The translations under genes and the position numbers were made by a program. Source: JBKPNZ01 sp046732895 (lineage in GTDB: Bacteria; Actinomycetota; Thermoleophilia; Solirubrobacterales; 70-9). Taken from it: 64,000 nt of DNA. Below the pieces are notes generated by a model. It worked only from the letters and a program-made list of their open reading frames with translations, made no database searches and was not told the DNA's origin. Of this stretch, positions 57,364-64,000 are shown piece after piece. The DNA is taken from assembly GCA_046732895.1 (NCBI GenBank), contig JBKPNZ010000019.1:22947-86946 (forward strand). The letters run 5' to 3'. Position 1 is the stretch's first letter, and each line of letters begins with the position of its first letter.

Positions 57364-57836
57364 CTCTTCCGGCGGAAGACGTCGCGCACGAGCGAATCGA
57401 CACGGTCGAGGAAGAGCACCCCATCGAGGTGATCAAGTTCGTGGAGGACGCAGCGAGCCTCGAAGCCCTCGCACTCGACCCGGCCTGATTGATGCTCGAC
57501 GACGATTCGGGTGGCCCGGCGAACGTTCGCCGTCAGGTCCGGGATGCTCAGGCAGCCTTCGCGCGCGACCTCCGACCCCTCGGCCTCCGTCACGCGAGGA
57601 TTGGCGAGCACCAGAAGGCCGTTCGACGTTTCGGCCTTCGGATGGCCGCGCACATCCACGGCAACCAGGCGCACGGCCTCGCCGATCTGAGGCGCGGCGA
57701 GACCGACGCAGCGCTCGCGCGAGCGCATCGTCTCGACCAGATCGGCGCCGACGGCCTCAATCGCGTCGAGCTGGATCGGTGCGGCAACCGCCTTCAGTGC
57801 GCGGTCGGGGTACAGGAGGATCTCGCGGATCGCCAT
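57255..57836 (-). CDS. def: Peptide deformylase
   Basis: Removes the N-formyl group from nascent proteins. The three metal motifs are present: CVGLAAPQIG (motif 1), EGCLSIPD with the Cys ligand (motif 2), and HELDHLDG, an HExxH variant form with H-E-L-D-H (motif 3). The catalytic body ends near residue 160; a Ser/Ala/Glu-rich tail of about 35 residues is antisense to the small gene at 57103 and probably disordered. ATG 57836 start; ACT-domain gene lies 18 bases upstream on the same strand. Confidence 0.92.
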   Translation of the reverse strand: MAIREILLYPDRALKAVAAPIQLDAIEAVGADLVETMRSRERCVGLAAPQIGEAVRLVAVDVRGHPKAETSNGLLVLANPRVTEAEGSEVAREGCLSIPDLTANVRRATRIVVEHQSGRVECEGFEARCVLHELDHLDGVLFLDRVDSLVRDVFRRKSYASSSAPSEGEGAATPASGASDSLSSSDSSGGRMG

Positions 57837-57854
57837 CGCCGAGCGGATCTCGTG

Positions 57855-58385
57855 CTAGAGGGCGTCGGCTTCGAGCTCTCGCAGGCTGAACTCCACCTCG
57901 GCGCGCCCGGCCGTCTCGCGCAGCGCCTCCTCCACCTTCGCAGCCGACACGTCGCCGAGCGCTAGCTCCATCACCATCATGTAGAGGGGCGAGTCCGTTT
58001 GAGCCAACCGGGTCTCGAGGTCGGTGATGTTCACGCCGAGCTCGGCGAGGGTTGCGCTGACGCCGGCGACGATCCCGGGGTGGTCGGCGCCATAGACCGT
58101 CAGCACGTGGGTGGCTGCCGGCGTCGTGGCGGCGACCTGATCGATTGGGTTGAACGTGATCGCCTCGAGCCCGAGCTCGTCGCGCACCCCTCCCAGGCGT
58201 GATGCGAGCTCCTCCTCGTCGACACCGTCGGGCACGTGCACGATCAGCATCACGGCGAAGTGTCCGCGCAGAATCGACATCTGCGAGTCCTCGATGTTCC
58301 CCTCGAGATCGAGGAGCGCATGGCTGATCGCAGCGACGATCCCGGGACGGTCCCGGCCGATGGCGGTGACGGCGTAGTCAGCGAT
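57855..58385 (-). CDS. ACT-domain regulatory protein (GcvR-like), apparent ATC start
   Basis: A 176-residue protein of two ACT domains. The first begins ADYAVTAIGRDRPGIVAAISHALLDLEGNIEDSQMSILRGHFAVMLIV. The second is HVLTVYGADHPGIVAGVSATLAELGVNITDLETR. The fold resembles GcvR-type regulators that sense amino acids. The only in-frame ATG (58280) would delete most of the first ACT domain, and no ATG, GTG or TTG lies upstream of it. Homology begins at the codon after ATC 58385. A TATCTT box ends seven bases before that ATC, so I place the start there, leaderless. Confidence 0.7.
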   Translation of the reverse strand: MADYAVTAIGRDRPGIVAAISHALLDLEGNIEDSQMSILRGHFAVMLIVHVPDGVDEEELASRLGGVRDELGLEAITFNPIDQVAATTPAATHVLTVYGADHPGIVAGVSATLAELGVNITDLETRLAQTDSPLYMMVMELALGDVSAAKVEEALRETAGRAEVEFSLRELEADAL

Positions 58386-58391
58386 GAGGCC

Positions 58392-58398
58392 TAAGATA
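58392..58398. promoter_or_regulatory. Overlapping divergent -10 boxes (TAAGATA)
   Basis: Read on the plus strand, TAAGAT (58392-58397) ends eight bases before the TTG start at 58406. Read on the minus strand, TATCTT (58398-58393) ends seven bases before the ATC at 58385. One 7-bp element thus appears to serve two leaderless genes in opposite directions. Confidence 0.55.
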
Positions 58399-58405
58399 CG
58401 CCGCC

Positions 58406-59467
58406 TTGTCTCGCCAGCAGATCATCGAGCGCGAGCGCCGGTGGGCGCTGCCCGCGGCACTCGCTGCGTTCGGCGCCGCTGTCCTGTCGATCGTCTCCCT
58501 TCCGGTGCAGCAGGGCGCGTTCGACGGAACCGGTGCTGCGGAGCAATTGCGCTCCGTCAACGAGCACGCGAACTCGGTCGTCCTGGCGAGCGTGCTCACA
58601 GCGGTCGGGCTCCTGCTCCTGATCGGCCCGCTGCTCTACCTGTTCGCTGCCGCCAAGGTCCGGAGCCCGGCGGTGAGGGGAGCCTTTGTCGGCTTCATAT
58701 TCCTGGGGCCGATCCTGTTCGCCGCTCAGTACATCGGCAGTGGTCTCGCGACGAAGAGCCTCGCCTCCGACTTCGTCGCCGAGCAGGGAGAGCTGACCTC
58801 GGCCGCGCCGACCCTGAAGGAGTTCCAGAAGGACCTGAAGACGGATCCTGGGTCCTTCGACCAGGTCACCTTCTATCCGGACGAGAACGGCCTCGACGCC
58901 ACCCTCAAGGACGACACGGTCTACTCGCTCGACTATCCGCCGAGCAAGGAGCACGCGCTTCAGGACGCCGTCGACAAGGCGGGGGTCTCGACCGACGACG
59001 ACACGGACGGCAAGCCCGGAGACGACCTCGCGCAGCAGCTGAGCGACGACTCAAGCGGTCGCCAGCTGGTCGCCAACCTGCTCCTCCCGGCGCTGATCGG
59101 CCTGATCACGGCGGTCGTCTACACGTGCCTGCACGCGATGCGCGTCGGCTTGCTGACCCGATTCATGGGGACGCTCGGCATGGCCCTCGGCGTCTCGATC
59201 GTGCTCGTCGCGCTCTTCCCGATGCTGCTCTACACGGCGGCCCTGGGCGTTCTGTTCCTGGGCCGGCTGCCGGGTGGGCGCCCGCCCGCGTGGGATGCGG
59301 GCGAGGCAGTTCCCTGGCCGGCCCCGGGCCAACCACCGCCGGACCGGCGTGCCGCCGATCCCAACGCGATCGAGGGGGAGGCCACCGAAGTCGGCAACGG
59401 CTCGGCCGACGCCAACGCGGCGCGTCGCGAGCGCGCGAGGAAGCGCAAGCGCAAGCGCCGGCGCTGA
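58406..59467 (+). CDS. Membrane protein with basic C-terminal tail, function unknown
   Basis: A 353-residue protein. Helices are at about 13-35, 58-82 and 88-110, then an extracytoplasmic or cytoplasmic domain of about 110 residues (FVAEQGELTSAAPTLKEFQKDL, DQVTFYPDENGLDATLKDDTVYSLDY, Asp-rich DTDGKPGDDLAQQLSDDS). Three more helices follow at about 205-285. The C-terminus is disordered and ends in a run of Arg and Lys (KRKRKRRR), suggesting nucleic-acid or membrane-surface contact. TTG 58406 is the likely start given the leaderless layout. No family recognised. Confidence 0.7.
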   Translation: MSRQQIIERERRWALPAALAAFGAAVLSIVSLPVQQGAFDGTGAAEQLRSVNEHANSVVLASVLTAVGLLLLIGPLLYLFAAAKVRSPAVRGAFVGFIFLGPILFAAQYIGSGLATKSLASDFVAEQGELTSAAPTLKEFQKDLKTDPGSFDQVTFYPDENGLDATLKDDTVYSLDYPPSKEHALQDAVDKAGVSTDDDTDGKPGDDLAQQLSDDSSGRQLVANLLLPALIGLITAVVYTCLHAMRVGLLTRFMGTLGMALGVSIVLVALFPMLLYTAALGVLFLGRLPGGRPPAWDAGEAVPWPAPGQPPPDRRAADPNAIEGEATEVGNGSADANAARRERARKRKRKRRR

Positions 59468-59514
59468 TGGAGGCCGCCGCCGGCCGAACCGGCGCGCAGC
59501 ATCCCGGCGTTCCC

Positions 59515-59520
59515 TAGCGT
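59515..59520 (+). promoter_or_regulatory. Probable -10 box of a leaderless promoter for the serine protease gene
   Basis: TAGCGT ends seven bases before GTG 59528. Confidence 0.35.
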
Positions 59521-59527
59521 TTCGGGG

Positions 59528-60562
59528 GTGCGGGGCGGCACCAGCCACTGGGGGACGTGGACCAGCGGAACGCTGCTTGCGTTGGCGTTTGCCACCGGTG
59601 GGAGTGCGGCTGCCCCGCCCGCCGCCGACGCGTCGTCGCTCGCGTCGAAGGCGCCGGCCGAGGTCCGCGACTACTGGACGGCCGCGCGCATGCGTGCTGC
59701 GGTCCCCGCCGTCGTTCCGAGCGTCCCGGCGCCGGACGCGACGACCGGACCCGACCGCCTCGGGCCGGGAGCCGACCGAGTCGGGCCCAGGCGCGTTGTC
59801 GCGCCCACGCGCCCGACCGCCGCCTCCGCATCGTCAGTGGACGCGAAGCGCGGCGGCCTGCACAAGCGGGTGCGGCACACCCGGAAGTATCCGAACCGCA
59901 CGCATGGCAAGGTCTTCTTCACCAGTGGCGCTGTCGACTACGTCTGCTCCGGCACCATCGTCAGGGCTCCCAGCCACAGCCTCGTCTGGACGGCGGGCCA
60001 CTGCGTCTATGAACCGGATGTCCTGGGCGGCGGCTTCGTCAGGAACTTCGAGTTCGTACCCGGGTACCGCAAGGGCCACAAGCCCTTTGGGGAGTGGCCG
60101 GCGCAGAAGCTTCAGTCGACCTCCCAGTGGAAGAACTCTGGCGGGCTCTTCAGCGCTGACGGCACGCCTTTCGACGAGGGCGCGGCGACCCTCGCGGCGC
60201 GAAACGGGAAGCACATCCAGGATGTCGTCGGCGCCCGTGGGATCGCCTTCAACACGAAGCGCAACCACACGTATCGCGCGTACGGCTATCCGGCCGAGGC
60301 GCCGCCCGCGGAGTTCGACGGGCGCCACCTCTTCAGCTGCACATCGCAGTACGGCGGCGCCGACCACGGCTTCGGCAACCCCCCGCCGATGCGGATCACC
60401 TGCGACATGACCGGCGGCTCGAGCGGAGGCGGTTGGGTGGTCAAGGATCGCTACATCGCATCAGTGGTGAGCTACGGCTACGAAGGCGACTCGACCCACC
60501 TCTACGGGCCCTACTTCGGGAACGCCGCCCACAGCCTCTACAACGGCGTCAAGAGCGGCTAG
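59528..60562 (+). CDS. Secreted trypsin-like serine protease (S1/glutamyl endopeptidase type)
   Basis: A 344-residue exported protease. A signal-like N-terminus (TSGTLLALAFATGGSAAAP) is followed by a propeptide of about 90 residues. The catalytic domain starts near GKVFFTSGAVDYVCSGTIV, with His in VWTAGHCVY, a likely Asp in FDEGAATLAA, and Ser in CDMTGGSSGGGWV, where the usual GDSGG reads GGSSGGG as in glutamyl-endopeptidase-like members. Cys pairs support extracellular folding. GTG 59528 start. It shares CTAG with the convergent LPXTG gene. Confidence 0.85.
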   Translation: MRGGTSHWGTWTSGTLLALAFATGGSAAAPPAADASSLASKAPAEVRDYWTAARMRAAVPAVVPSVPAPDATTGPDRLGPGADRVGPRRVVAPTRPTAASASSVDAKRGGLHKRVRHTRKYPNRTHGKVFFTSGAVDYVCSGTIVRAPSHSLVWTAGHCVYEPDVLGGGFVRNFEFVPGYRKGHKPFGEWPAQKLQSTSQWKNSGGLFSADGTPFDEGAATLAARNGKHIQDVVGARGIAFNTKRNHTYRAYGYPAEAPPAEFDGRHLFSCTSQYGGADHGFGNPPPMRITCDMTGGSSGGGWVVKDRYIASVVSYGYEGDSTHLYGPYFGNAAHSLYNGVKSG

Positions 60563-61332
60563 GCGCGGCGCCGGCCGAGCCGCGTCAGCAGTCCTCCGGC
60601 GGCCAGGAGCGCGACTCCGAGAAGGAAGAGCGGCACCTCGTTCTGGCCCGTGGAGGGAAGGGAGTCGGTGGTCCCTGCCGCGGTGGGTGACTGGCCCGCC
60701 GCGCTCTCGGAGGTGGGGCCGGTGGTACCCGGGTCGGTACCGGTGGTGTCGCCGCTCGTGTTGTCCCCGCTCGTGGGGCCCGAGCCCCCGCTTGAAACGA
60801 CGACGGTGCCCTTCATCTCGTCGTGGATGGCGCAGACGTAGGCGAACGTCCCGGCCTGGCTGAAGGTGTGGGCGAAGCTGTCGCCATCGGCCATCGTGCC
60901 GCTGTCGAAGCTCCCGTCCTCGGCGGTGACGGTGTGGTCGGAGGGCCCGTTGTTCGACCAGGTGACGGTTTCGCCGACGCCGACGGTGATCGAGGCCGGA
61001 GAGAAACTGAAGTCGGCGATGCTCACGCCGCCTCGCTTGGTGGCGAGGAGGGTGGTGCCGGAGGACGCTGCTACGTCCGAGCTGGGTGTGGCTGTGACGC
61101 TGCTCTGGCCGGACGTGACCGGGGTCGGGCCGGAGGCTGGGTCCTCGTCCGCCGGCGGAGAGGAGGCAGGTGGGGGAGGCGTTGCGGAGTCGGAGGCGGT
61201 GTCCGCGGGCGCGGGCGGCTGGGTCGGTGTCTCGTCGGCCAGGGCCGAGGGCGCGGCCAGGCACGTGAGGAGGAATGCAGCGGTTACCGCGGCAGCCCTC
61301 TTCCCGACACCCGGGTGCCTCATGCCCTGCAT
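60559..61332 (-). CDS. LPXTG-anchored cupredoxin
   Basis: A 257-residue surface protein. The signal peptide (LLTCLAAPSALADE) leads to a Pro/Thr/Ser-rich stalk (about 35-100) and a plastocyanin-like domain (about 100-180). The domain has VSIADFSFSPASITVGVGETVTWSNNGPSDHTV and TFAYVCAIHDEMKG, giving the type-1 copper set His, Cys, His, Met. A second Gly/Thr/Ser-rich linker follows. The sortase signal LPSTG at 225-229 is then followed by a hydrophobic helix and RRRA. It should be covalently linked to peptidoglycan and bind copper for electron transfer or copper storage. No sortase gene is in the window. Confidence 0.87.
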   Translation of the reverse strand: MQGMRHPGVGKRAAAVTAAFLLTCLAAPSALADETPTQPPAPADTASDSATPPPPASSPPADEDPASGPTPVTSGQSSVTATPSSDVAASSGTTLLATKRGGVSIADFSFSPASITVGVGETVTWSNNGPSDHTVTAEDGSFDSGTMADGDSFAHTFSQAGTFAYVCAIHDEMKGTVVVSSGGSGPTSGDNTSGDTTGTDPGTTGPTSESAAGQSPTAAGTTDSLPSTGQNEVPLFLLGVALLAAGGLLTRLGRRRA

Positions 61333-61381
61333 ACCGTGGTCGCAGGGGCAAAGTTCATGCCAGAGGATGGGGTTGCGGCGT

Positions 61382-63028
61382 CTAGAGGCCGGCGGCGATG
61401 CGCTTGCGGTGCGTGCGGATCTCGCTGAGGATGCGCTCGAGGCGCGGCTCGCGGCTTTCGTCCACGTGGGTCATCGCCGCGGCGATAGCGGGGTGGACGG
61501 CGGCGATTCGCTCGTGCATGGCCTGGGCCACCGCGCGGTAGGTGGGGTGGCCTTCGCGGCCGGAGCGCAGCTCGATCAGGTGCATCGCCTCGCGCGCGTT
61601 CAGGTCAAGGACGTACCGGATCCGATAGCCGAGGCAGAGCGCGTAGGGCGCGGCGTCCTCGAGGCCGGATTCCGTCAGGCGCTCAAACTCGGTGCGCGAG
61701 ATCTCGAGGGCGCGCTCGTACTCGTCGCCGGCGCGCGCGTCACGCACCTCCTCCGGAACTCCCGCCCCGAGGTCGGGGGTGAGCGACTGCCACTGGCAGG
61801 TGAGCAGGCGATGGCGCTGGAGGTCGCGGAATCCGCCGTAGTCGGAGACGATCTCGAAGCGGTACCGGACCGCCTCCCACCCGCGGCCCGGGCGATGGCG
61901 CCGGTTCGCTCGTTCGCCCGCCAGCTCGGCGATGAGCTCGTCGCGCTCGATCGGGTCGAGGGCATCGATCCGCCGCCGGATCTCTCCCTCCGACACTGAC
62001 GCCGACTCGAAGAGGGAGGAGCTCAGGAGCTCGTCCTCGCCGCCGTCTACATGAATGAGCTCCACGGCAGGCGCATCGGTGTCGTCGCGGCGATCGAGCC
62101 CGAGGCGGGCGACGGCCTGCTCGGCGGCCTCGCGCCGCCGCCGCAGATAGCCGATCCACTCGCCGCCCCGGTCCGGCCGCTCAACCCGCGCCACGAAGCT
62201 GGGGATCACCAGCTTCAGCTCGGTGAGCATCAGCTCCGCGTAGGCGCGCGCTTCCGGCAGGGGCGACGCGAGCATGCGAAGCAGAAGCTGCTCGTAGGCC
62301 TGGCCTGAGGCGAAGATGCCAACGTGGCTGAGGGTGGCCGCGGGCAGGAGGCCGCGCAGCAGGTCGAGCGCCTTTGCGCGGATCGAGCGCTGCCAGGCGC
62401 CCTCGGGCTCATCGCCGCGAGGCCAGCGCGCCTCCGCCCACCTCTGCAGGGTCTCGAGGCTGCGGGAGTAGATCCCGAAGAGCTCGTCCATCGCCACCCG
62501 GTATGGCTCGCCGAGGTCGTCGTCGGCGTAGTAGCGGTAGCCGCCGCGAGGCATCGGCTGGTCGTAGGGGATGTATCGGGTGGATTGCTCCAGGTACGCG
62601 GCGAGCCGTCCCCGCTGCAGGACCTTGGTGAGCACGTTCGAGACCCATTCGCAGGCCAGATGCGCGCCGCCGACCTGCGCGATCGAGTCGTCGCCGTACC
62701 CCATGAAGACGCGCTCGTACAGACCCGCCGCGCGCTCGCCCTCGACCCCGTCGAAGGGTCGCCCGCCCTCGGGCACATCGTCTGCGAACTCATCGAGGTA
62801 AAGACGCCGAAGCGACCCGGCGTACCGGGAGTAACGCGCGAACATCGCCCCCTTCACGGTCTCCGGAAGGTTGACGAGCGCGAACACGGGCCCGTCGAGG
62901 TTGGTGAAGTGGGGCCGCAACATGGCCTCCTCCTCCGCCGTGAACGACTCGTTCGGGTAGCGCACCAGAGCATCGTATTGGCGGCTCGGGACGGCTCGCG
63001 AACCGGGGCGGCGATGCTCCGGCCCCAT
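61382..63028 (-). CDS. Tandem ThyX-like (FAD-dependent thymidylate synthase fold) protein
   Basis: A 548-residue protein, about twice normal ThyX (220-250). The N-terminal copy (about 45-280) has TVKGAMFARYSRYAGSLRRLYLDEF, YGDDSIAQVGGAHLACEW, and RGRLAAYLEQS at 139-149, matching the RHRX7S signature with Gly140 for His. The C-terminal copy (about 385-545) has RHRLLTCQWQS at 404-414, an intact RHRX7S, and YRIRYVLDLNAREAMHLIELRSG. Both copies have lost part of the usual substrate loop, so normal dTMP synthesis is uncertain. ATG 63028 start, seven bases after the VOC gene on the same strand. Confidence 0.8.
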   Translation of the reverse strand: MGPEHRRPGSRAVPSRQYDALVRYPNESFTAEEEAMLRPHFTNLDGPVFALVNLPETVKGAMFARYSRYAGSLRRLYLDEFADDVPEGGRPFDGVEGERAAGLYERVFMGYGDDSIAQVGGAHLACEWVSNVLTKVLQRGRLAAYLEQSTRYIPYDQPMPRGGYRYYADDDLGEPYRVAMDELFGIYSRSLETLQRWAEARWPRGDEPEGAWQRSIRAKALDLLRGLLPAATLSHVGIFASGQAYEQLLLRMLASPLPEARAYAELMLTELKLVIPSFVARVERPDRGGEWIGYLRRRREAAEQAVARLGLDRRDDTDAPAVELIHVDGGEDELLSSSLFESASVSEGEIRRRIDALDPIERDELIAELAGERANRRHRPGRGWEAVRYRFEIVSDYGGFRDLQRHRLLTCQWQSLTPDLGAGVPEEVRDARAGDEYERALEISRTEFERLTESGLEDAAPYALCLGYRIRYVLDLNAREAMHLIELRSGREGHPTYRAVAQAMHERIAAVHPAIAAAMTHVDESREPRLERILSEIRTHRKRIAAGL

Positions 63029-63034
63029 AGGCGG

Positions 63035-63397
63035 CTACGTGGGCGGCGGTGGAGCGGCCATCAGCTCCACCCGCTGGCCGCCGGGACTGACCGCGAACGC
63101 GCGTGGCTCTCCCCAGAGCTCCTGGGCGTCCTCGACCACGAAGCCGCGCTCCCGGAGGTCGGCGACGGTGCCGTCGAACTCCGGCGCCACGATCGCAGGG
63201 TGGCCAAGTTGCGGGACGGTCGGCTCGGGGGTGTGGATCAGGTGGATCTGGTTCACGTCACGCTCCAACCAGGTGACGTAACGGGCGATCTCGTCGGGAG
63301 CGTCGAGGCGCTCGAAGCCGAGCGCCTCCCAGAACTCCACGGTCCGTTCGACGTCTCCAGGCGACACCTCGAGCGAGACGTGGTGAAGCAGCGTCAG
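63035..63397 (-). CDS. VOC-family (glyoxalase-fold) protein, CTG start
   Basis: A 120-residue VOC protein: TLLHHVSLEVSPGDVERTVEFWEALGFERLDAP, QIHLIHTPEPTVPQLGHPAIV, FAVSPGGQRVELMAAP. The N-terminal His of HHVSLEV is a metal ligand in the family. The first ATG/GTG/TTG in frame is GTG 63367, which would remove the HHVSLEV strand. CTG 63397 lies inside CTGA, overlapping the nitrilase stop, and starts the protein exactly where VOC homology begins. The fold covers isomerases, dioxygenases and resistance proteins. It is encoded between a nitrilase and the ThyX-like gene. Confidence 0.75.
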   Translation of the reverse strand: MTLLHHVSLEVSPGDVERTVEFWEALGFERLDAPDEIARYVTWLERDVNQIHLIHTPEPTVPQLGHPAIVAPEFDGTVADLRERGFVVEDAQELWGEPRAFAVSPGGQRVELMAAPPPPT

Positions 63398-64000
63398 CTC
63401 CCGAGCTCGGCCTCGGCCGGGGTGGTCTTCGCACCGTTGGCCGACCGGGGCGGCAGGAGCACGTCCTCGCGGCTGTAGTGACCGACCGCGTCGAACCAGC
63501 GCTTCGCGTGAAGGTTATGGCGCAGATCGCACTCGGCGAAGACGATCCCCTCCTCGTCGTAGAGGGGGCCGGCGATGACGTCGCCCTCGAGAGGCTCGAT
63601 GATCGCCGCGCCTCCGCGTCCGAAGACCTCATGCTTCTCCGGCACCGGAACGGGGAAATCGTCGGGGAAGGCGGAGCGCGGGATGTACTGGGGCACCGAG
63701 ACCACGAATGCCCCGGACTCGATCGCGATGTGGCGCATCGAGGCGATCCAGCCGTCGGTGTCGTCGGCCGTCGGGGCGATCCAGATCTGCGGGCCGCCGC
63801 GGTATACGGCATAGCGGGCGAGTGGCATCCGGTTCTCCCAGCAGATGAGCCCCCCGATTCTGCCGGCGGCGGTGTCGGCGACTCCGAGGTCATCGCCGGC
63901 GCCGACGCCGTGGAAGACGCGCTCCTGCATCGTCGGCATGAGCTTCCGGTGCTTCCAGATGACGCCCTCCGGGCCGATCAGGACGAGGGCGTTGTAGAGC
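63394..64000 (-). CDS. Carbon-nitrogen hydrolase (nitrilase), C-terminal part
   Basis: The frame is open at the right edge, so the N-terminus is missing. The visible 200 residues contain WKHRKLMPT with the catalytic Lys, GRIGGLICWENRMPLARYAVYRGGPQIWIAP with the catalytic Cys, and WIASMRHIAIESGAFVVSVPQY. A further Glu of the triad would lie outside the window. The CWENxMPLAR pattern fits true nitrilases (aliphatic/aromatic nitrile or cyanide class) better than amidases. Its TGA overlaps the CTG of the VOC gene. Confidence 0.88.
   Translation of the reverse strand, partial: LYNALVLIGPEGVIWKHRKLMPTMQERVFHGVGAGDDLGVADTAAGRIGGLICWENRMPLARYAVYRGGPQIWIAPTADDTDGWIASMRHIAIESGAFVVSVPQYIPRSAFPDDFPVPVPEKHEVFGRGGAAIIEPLEGDVIAGPLYDEEGIVFAECDLRHNLHAKRWFDAVGHYSREDVLLPPRSANGAKTTPAEAELGS

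Overview
The window is a high-GC (roughly two-thirds to 70% G+C by eye), densely coded bacterial chromosome segment. I infer an actinobacterium, most likely class Thermoleophilia (Solirubrobacterales/Gaiellales relatives). The reasons are GC content, the mix of cytochrome c maturation system I with actinobacterial families, an ECF42-type sigma factor with a DGPF/YCII partner, a TreT trehalose synthase, and many start codons sitting directly behind a -10 box (leaderless architecture). No 16S or other definitive marker is present, so the taxon is an inference.

Layout. 1-7.3 kb: ccmA(partial)BCD, hemA, hemC, fused cobA-hemD, SAM hydrolase and birA, largely start/stop-overlapped. 7.3-10.2 kb: GerW/YtfJ-like protein and a large SF2 helicase on the minus strand. 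10.3-15.1 kb: TlpA-like lipoprotein, NfeD protease, slipin, GalT-like enzyme, a conserved hypothetical and a 46-residue membrane protein. 15.2-18.8 kb: DUF1801, BBE-type flavin oxidase, arginase-fold protein, DHFR-like reductase. 18.9-24.7 kb: an accessory segment bracketed by a 41-nt tRNA-Arg(CCU) fragment and an intact copy of that tRNA. It holds two YCII proteins, an ECF42 sigma factor, a 14-TM MFS exporter, a second DHFR-like protein and a membrane protein. The YCII-sigma and MFS genes share a near-identical ECF-type promoter. 24.7-36.0 kb: envelope functions (lipoprotein, L,D-transpeptidase, a CPBP-protease/beta-propeller fusion, MscS channel, class A PBP, an M28-fold pseudo-peptidase) plus pyrE, a HAD hydrolase, thiL and a FlgM-like protein. 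36.0-39.4 kb: response regulator, histidine kinase and HtrA in one overlapping operon. 39.4-44.2 kb: treT-otsA and two envelope proteins. 44.3-52.4 kb: rpsF, ssb, rpsR, rplI, a minus-strand insertion (SRPBCC, ArsR, GT39), then dnaB, a DnaI-type helicase loader and purA. 52.5-64 kb: biotin carboxylase-BCCP fusion, DUF2804, pilin-like protein, SDR, deformylase, ACT protein, serine protease, LPXTG cupredoxin, a tandem ThyX-like protein, a VOC protein and a truncated nitrilase.

The points most worth attention are as follows. (i) Several genes have clear homology that begins upstream of any ATG/GTG/TTG, and two of them have a CTG exactly overlapping the previous stop as CTGA. (ii) A 7-bp TAAGATA element looks like a shared, back-to-back -10 box for two leaderless divergent genes, one apparently starting at ATC. 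(iii) A duplicated ECF-type promoter defines a small regulon in the tRNA-bracketed segment. (iv) Several proteins have altered or unusual architecture: M28 without metal ligands, arginase with Cys for the first Mn ligand, a double ThyX, CPBP fused to a propeller, and a helicase with an acidic linker inside its core. All family calls come from reading motifs; no database search was run.
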